NCBI GenBank assembly: GCA_009363875.1
Contig: CM018682.1
Location: forward strand, 66,548,031 to 66,612,030
Reading direction: 5' to 3'
DNA from: Mikania micrantha
Lineage: Eukaryota; Streptophyta; Magnoliopsida; Asterales; Asteraceae
Length of the DNA: 64,000 nucleotides
Shown here: in pieces, positions 58,136-64,000 of the stretch
Layout of the letters: each line of letters starts with the position of its first letter
Numbering within the stretch: position 1 is the stretch's first letter
The notes under the pieces: model-generated
The model's input: only the letters and a program-made list of their open reading frames with translations
The model's database searches: none
What the model was told of the DNA's origin: nothing
Position numbers and translations under genes: made by a program

Positions 58136-61100
58136 CGTCACACCCCCTGCGCCGCGTACGGAATCCACGGCGCGGTGACGATCGATGGTTGAATCATGAA
58201 CAAGTATTGAATAAGAACAACCACAATGCATTACTAAATTTTCATAGATATTAGACCATTGTTTAGTTACAGACAATCTATCTATCTTCCCAAAAGAATG
58301 ACAACTACAGACCCAAAAATATTGTTTACAAAATAAGACTCAGACAAGACAATTAAACAATCAGGATTAAATGAGTTTCTAATCCATCCTAGCTTGTTTC
58401 TTCATCTTGTTCTATCTTAATACGGTCTCCTTAGTTGTCCTTCAGAATGTCTTAAACCTGATTACCTGAAACACGTGAAAAGTAACTGTCAACTACAAAA
58501 GTAGTTGGTGAGAACAATAGGTTTAACATTTGTAAACATGAATCTGCATTGTAAGGCATATGTATAAAGCAATAATTGAAAATACATGGATGGTTGCAAC
58601 CCAGACTAACATCAAGTAAAAATAATGTGTGCAAACAGTCAACAGACTGTTTACTAGAAAAGCCAACATATAATCAAGTCCCAAACTACGTTTGGAGTTA
58701 GAAAATTAGTCAGCAAACGCATTCAACACGAGTCATACTAACGAATTTACTCAGAAGACAACTCTGTGTTGACGTAACCCAGTCAATACGACTTATGCTG
58801 GTAAACTTAATTAACAGCAATTTCATATTACCGTAATGCAACCAATTCTGCAGTTAGTTTTTAAAGCAAATTTAAAAGCTAACTCTAGATTTGGTATGTC
58901 CAAATGTGTCCCGCTTTCCCTTGTTGTGATCACCCAGTACTAACGCTATAAGAATAAGAATATGTATCTTGATGTGTGTATAAGTTTGTTCACAACGATG
59001 AACACCATGCTTTTGAATACTTTGATTTGAAACCTTTGGTTGAATGCCTCATCTGTTTACCATGGTTTGAAACAGTGTTGTAAAACTCGGCCTACTCAGT
59101 CGAGTACTCGGAACTCGGCCGAACCGATTTTCTCCAACTCGGCCAACCAACTCGGGAATCGGTCAAACTCGGTCCAACTCGGTCCAACTCGGACCAACTC
59201 GGACCTGCTCGGACCAACTCGGCCAAAAAAACTCGGACCAACTCGGACCAAATCGGTCAAACTCGGGCCAACTCGGTCAACTCGGACCAACTCGGTTTTT
59301 CACTTTTTTTTACTGATTTTCCCTGTTTTTCTCTGGTTTTCATTGTTTTTCACCAATTATTGTTTGATTTTCCCTGTATATACTTCATTTCTATTGATAT
59401 ATCACTTTATAGGTTATATATACTAGTAAACATATGATATTTGATATATATATATATATAATTTTTTAAAAATTATTTTTTTATCATTTACCGCATCCGA
59501 GTACTCCCCGCCTAGGCCGAGTACTCGCAACTCCCCACTCGACCGACCTGGCAGCGCCTAGCGATTTCTCCAACCATGGTTTGAAAACCTTGCTTGAATA
59601 CGATGAATTGAAAACCTTTGATTGAATATCACCATGAAAACCATTGATTGAAAACCTTGTATTGAAGCCCTTGATTTAATACTGAGAATAGTGTCCTAGT
59701 ATAATAACAAGGTTTATAAAATATTATCTTGTCAAAAGCACAATTTATAGTAAAAGAGTTTATAAAACTTATTCTTTAAAAGAGTTTAACATTGACAAAA
59801 CCATTTGTGTCAAACAGGTATAAAACAGTTTAGAGAACCTTTTTATAAAGCCTTTTAGTAGAAAATGTTTAACAGTTGATAAAACCTTTAAAACAATTTG
59901 TAAATCCTTTGTGACATAATTGATACCTCCTTAAAGTTGTAATTAAATCCTGTAATAGTTGAAATACAGTGTATATCCTGTTTATGAAATATGATTACAA
60001 AGAGTATGTTTGATCACGTGTTCCACCCCAAAACAGTTGTAAAACAGTAAAAGAGGGGCTAAAGTTCTCACCTGACAGCAGTAGACTCTGAACCAGAATA
60101 AGTAGCAAGTAGCAAACAACAAGACTTCTAACTGGTTCCTATATCATTGTAATCATACATAGAATATAAGATTTATGATGTTTTATTACTTGCTTAAGTG
60201 TTTGAATTGGGTTAGTTTGATTCGGTATATCATTGATTGCCACTTGATTTATGAAAAGTGTATGTAGGTGTTAATTCTAGTTTGGTCGCCTCGTGTCTCG
60301 ATCATCATTCGGCCCAATTCAATTGAAGTGAGATTTATTACCCCTAATCACCTTAGTTGTCATTATTTGTTTTAACTTTCCGAGATTAGTTACACTCAAA
60401 CTTGCCATCTTTGTAGTAGAGGTTAAGAATTTACATACACTTGCTTGGATATTATTACTTGATTTGATTTCATATGCTAGTTTGCACATCAAATCAATTG
60501 GGCCCAACGTTCAACAGACTAGATTTTCAACTTGGGCAGAATGGAATACTTGGGCCACTAGTGTGTCAGGGCCAAATAGATACTATTGGGTCGAACATAT
60601 GTATTTGGGCCAATTGGTTTGTATGGTTAACTATTGGGCCAACTCCAAATCCTTGGGCCAAATTAGGCTCATTGGGCCAAAAGTTTAATCGATATGGATC
60701 GGCAATTGAACTAAACGTGGGTATTGGGCCTGAATCATCCTTGTTGGGCCGAATGAGTGGGTGTGGTTGTGCATGTGGCCGTTTGGTTTAAACATGGGCC
60801 AATCCCATTGAGATGCCGCCGAGATTCAAACCAGCGAAACTATATGGAAGGTTCGTCCAACCTAGCTCGCCATCAAGGGTTCGCCTCCCAACAAGGTTCG
60901 GCCATGTTGAGCGTCATGGGGGTTCGGCAAGCCATGCAGGTTCGCTGCATGTAGGGTACGGTGGTCCTAGGTTCGTGGGTGATAGCTCAGACCAAGGTTC
61001 GCCGGAAATGTTGAGCATAGGTTCGGCTCCTTCCCGCCAACATAGGTTCGTGGCCTGAGGAGGTTCGTTTGAGCCATCATGGGTTCGTTGACATAAGATA

Positions 61101-62276
61101 GGTTAGCGAGATCTGCAAGAAGGTTCGGCAGTAGGTGGATGAACCCTAGGGTTCCAGTGGTTACAGGTTCAGCTCCCCCACGACCTGCACCTTCAATCAT
61201 CCTCATTTCCATCTTGCTTACCTATTCTAACCCTGAGCATCATAACACAAGTGAATCCCGAAGAATAGAGATCGTGGTGATGGTCTAGAACCGGCTAAGA
61301 CTTGGTTGAACAAACACACACAAAAACCCTATTTTTCAGAATTTTCATGGCTTCGTACCTCGAATTTGGTTGGTGAAAACTTCAGATCCTTTGTACTTCC
61401 GTATTGAGGATGTCAAGAGCTTCACGTAGGTTCAAGAATCACCCATTTTCGTGGAGAAATGAAGGAGATATGAAGGTTTTAGTGAAGTTTTTCTAGTGAG
61501 AGAGTGGAAGAACGAAAATTCTAGAGAGAGAGAGGTATGAGGGCTGCATTAAACGAAGAAGATGAAGGAATTAAGGGCTTTTATGCCCCGGGTGGTTCCC
61601 CGCGTGTTCGGTCTCGCTCGGTGTCGGTTTCGCGTATTTTTACGTATGCGTCGTCACGATTTCTTAAATTGAATATTTTAGATTGTAAAATAGATTTCTT
61701 GAATTATTCGTAATGAGTTTCAAAATTATAAAACGAAAATAAAATATTTTCCTTATGTTTATTTGTTCGTTCGAAATCCGACCGTTAAACGACTACAAGT
61801 ACGTGTATACCCATAATTGCGTACGTTTGTCGGTCGTATTATTTATTTATTGTCATTTACTCGTAATTATAAATTCGACATTCGTATATTTATGGATCGT
61901 CACCCATAACCACACTCAGTCTCGCTTACATATTACGATTTTGTTTAAATAATTCGTTTGTCATACTATTCGTCACGACACTACACACTAACACTATCCC
62001 ATTATACCGAATGCAGTATATGTATAGGGCATACCCAGAGTCCAGCTAACTGCCTTATCTACGCCAGCCCACCACTGTTTCGATATAATACAATACTATT
62101 CTTGTCTAGCGTAATCGACTGTAAATAAATAATACATACTTGTTCTTAATTACATAAAATCCTATAACACACAAACACAAACATGAAGACATGAATCACA
62201 TTGATATACTGAATCAAAACACACATTGTACTATCATTGTTTATGACTACTATGACTTAAATGCACAGATGTTACA
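58136..62276 (-). repeat. 5' LTR of RT-F
   Basis: 4,141 bp, collinear with 48610-52221 except for the 514-bp insert at 59073-59586. The left edge reads CGTCACACCCC, where the other LTR reads TGTAACACCCC, so the terminal TG has changed here. Confidence 0.93.
59059..59586. mobile_element. 514-bp insert in RT-F LTR with 14-bp direct repeats
   Basis: ACCATGGTTTGAAA occurs at 59059-59072 and 59573-59586 but only once in the other LTR (about 49529). The insert starts CAGTGTTGTAAAACTCGG and has many ACTCGG and CCAACTCGG words. Its middle is T-rich and its end reads GCGATTTCTCC. There is no poly(A) and no clear inverted end. Unclassified. Confidence 0.75.
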
Positions 62277-62992
62277 TTTCCACAATCTCCCTCGTGGAAA
62301 TCCTTCATCACTTCCAAGGTCTCTGGTTTTTCTAAGCATTTTAAGTATGGACTAGCTACCGATTTCCTATACAGGATATCCCTAACGATTATGTATCTGG
62401 ATATCCTGGTTTTAAAGGCTCTATGGTTTGTTTCTGCATCGGGTATTTTTCCTGTTTGGAGATACTCCTTAATAGGTGTAATCCAGGATATCTCATGTGC
62501 ATCAATAGTTTTTGGTTTAGTGATTTGATTTGAACTTTCTATATCTATAGCTGGATTCATGATATGTAGGATAGAGATATTGATATCATCAAAAATTTTT
62601 AGAGATGGTGCGAGGTTTGCTAATGCATCTGCTTCATCATTTTCTTCTCTAGGAACATGTGTGATATCAAAAGTGTAGAAAAATCCTACTATTTCTTTAA
62701 CTATCTCTAAGTATTTTGCTAACTTATCTCATTTAACCATATAGGAACCATTAAATTGGTTTGCTATTAGTAAGGAATCAACAAATACATGGAGATTTCT
62801 TATGTTCATATCCCTAGCTAATTGGAATCCTGCTATCAAAGCTTCATATTCAGCTTCATTATTAGTTGCTTGAAACTCACAACTGATCGACTGGGGTATT
62901 ATGTCCCCCTGTGGTGATTTTAGTATTATCCCTAAACCTGTCCCTCTTACATTCAAGGCTCCATCAGTGTGTAGAGTCCATTCACTGGTATC
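62277..62992 (-). pseudogene. RT-E RNase H and integrase N-terminus
   Basis: The minus strand reads EWTLHTDGALNVRGTGLGII, then NNEAEYEALIAGFQLA and HVFVDSLLIANQ, a second-type RNase H with its Asp-Glu-Asp residues, as known next to integrase in Tat-lineage elements. TGA at 62729-62731 breaks it after SYMVK. It continues with FDITHVPREEND, EADALANLA, then the start of integrase (RYIIVRDILYRKS, KDFHEGDCGN) and stops at the RT-F target site, resuming at 48609. Its upstream end is cut by an LTR at 62993. Confidence 0.85.
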
Positions 62993-64000
62993 TGTCACAC
63001 CCCCACCTCTCGTCACCTGAGAATGATGTCATCAATAGGGTAGCGGAAGCATAGTGGTGATGTCTCAGAGCATGAGGGGTGACTTACTTGATCCGGTATC
63101 ATCATAGCACACAGATTACGAAAAGTAAAACTTACATTACAAGGTTCGTGGTTACAAATATTATTACAGTTTATACATATTACAATTTATTTAATTACAG
63201 TTGTTGCTAGTGCTGTGAGTGCATCCTCACCGTTGTCCTTGATTGCCTGCAAAAGTTTTAGTTTCGAAAACATCAGCACAAAGCTGGTGAGTTCATACAG
63301 TTTAGTTAAATCATATGATATGACAGTTAAGTTCAAATACATGTTCACAGTTCCGGATAACCATGGGACCCGTATCTAGTTCCTTTCGGACGATATGTTC
63401 AGTTCTCGATATTACCCGTCGGTACATATCTTATTGCCTCATTATCTTAATGTCTATCACACCATTAAGAAGTTCAGGAAACAGATAACAAACATTCACA
63501 CCAGGGGAGATGCAATCCTCCCAGTGAATGGGGTGTCAACCGATAGTACTATCAATGTTTTCTGCTCGGCCACACATGGGTTCACTAGATACAGTTCAAG
63601 AATGAGGACTTTGATATCATGATAGAGATACTAACGGCAACAATCCCATGAAATCCACAAATTCAGTTAATCACATGAAATCACGCAGATAACAGTGACA
63701 CATATCATATGATCAAGAAAAGTTTAGCAGTTATACCCCGATGTTTATAAAACATTAAAAGAACAGGGGTGATACGAAACTCACCTGATGATATAAGGTA
63801 GCAAAATCTCTCAAATCTAACAACAAAGAGATGATTCTGCATTTAATTATATTTAATAAGTTATTTATGTTCTAGTTTACTGATTAGATCTTTCTGAACG
63901 TTCAATGTCAAAGACATTGCTTAATAAATCATCAACTCGCTATTAATTATATAATTAATTAATTTAAGGTTATATCATACAATGTATGATAATGTAGGAA
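62993..64000 (-). repeat. LTR of the Solo-D family, running off the window
   Basis: TGTCACACCCCC at 62993. The sequence is the inverse of the end of Solo-D. Minus-strand hairpin CAGC/GCTG (63283-63286, 63274-63277), acceptor-like TTTTGCAG|G (63246-63253), donor-like CAG|GTGAGTTTC (63776-63787). Inserted in the RNase H region of RT-E. Solo or full element is unknown. Confidence 0.8.

Larger units (their letters stand above)
48610..62276 (-). mobile_element. RT-F: complete Tekay-like chromovirus inserted in RT-E
   Basis: TGTAACACCCC at 48610, GTTACA at 62276, duplication TTTCC at 48605-48609 and 62277-62281. LTRs 3.6 and 4.1 kb (the second enlarged by a 514-bp insert). Primer site, gag, protease, RT, RNase H, integrase, chromodomain and polypurine tract are all in order on the minus strand. 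Gag-pol is one frame broken by at least eight nonsense codons. LTR divergence is a few percent by eye, so it is older than RT-B and younger than RT-A. Confidence 0.95.
44910..62992 (-). mobile_element. RT-E: Tat-like Ty3/gypsy element, split twice
   Basis: On the minus strand: an RNase H and integrase N-terminus at 62277-62992, integrase core and pol end at 47576-48609, a long 3' UTR with tandem repeats, and a tentative LTR. RT-F interrupts it between 48609 and 62277, and another LTR cuts it at 62992. The extra RNase H next to integrase and the repeat-bearing 3' UTR fit the Tat/Ogre branch. The left limit is a guess. Confidence 0.7.

Overview
This is nuclear DNA from a flowering plant with a large, repeat-rich genome. 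It is AT-rich, has plant chromovirus-type (Tekay-like) and Tat-like Ty3/gypsy retrotransposons with initiator-tRNA-Met primer sites, many MITEs and one AP2/ERF transcription factor. A eudicot is likely. Asteraceae is my guess from the overall look of the LTRs, which is weak evidence. I see no bacterial-style operons, rRNA, functional tRNA or CRISPR.

Layout. 1-12,990 is a nest several layers deep. A MULE-like repeat (MUL-i) is split by a small LTR-like insert (Ins-C, TSD GTAGT). Ins-C is split by a degenerate Ty3/gypsy element (RT-A, 792-11336, TSD TAATT), and the RNase H region of RT-A is split by a solo LTR (4819-7253, TSD CATCA). 13,144-15,198 is a second solo LTR (TSD ATTAC). 15.5-16.4 kb holds a tandem duplication and two foldback MITEs. 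16,762-30,395 is a non-autonomous DNA element (DNA-H) with inverted ends and a captured reading-frame fragment. It is split by a young, complete gypsy element on the minus strand (RT-B, 18519-30098, TSD ATTTA), whose LTRs are about 99% identical and which has an extra acidic/coiled-coil frame ahead of gag.

30.4-44.9 kb is the only stretch with a convincing host gene: an intronless AP2/ERF factor of the ERF012/013/014 type on the minus strand (31603-32241). Around it lie AT-rich DNA, MITEs, two more MUL copies and simple repeats. 44.9-64 kb is a Tat-like gypsy element on the minus strand (RT-E). Its integrase is cut in two by a 13.7-kb chromovirus (RT-F, 48610-62276, TSD TTTCC), and its RNase H end is cut by another LTR that runs off the window.

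How it works together. Retroelement proteins (gag, protease, reverse transcriptase, RNase H, integrase, chromodomain) are all recognisable but broken, mainly by single-base nonsense changes of the C-to-T/G-to-A kind. The most interesting cross-cutting signal is a short hairpin with a compensatory base-pair change, followed by an acceptor-like CAG|G. It recurs in every LTR family here, usually about 0.5-1.1 kb downstream of a donor-like AG|GTGAGT or AG|GTGCGT.
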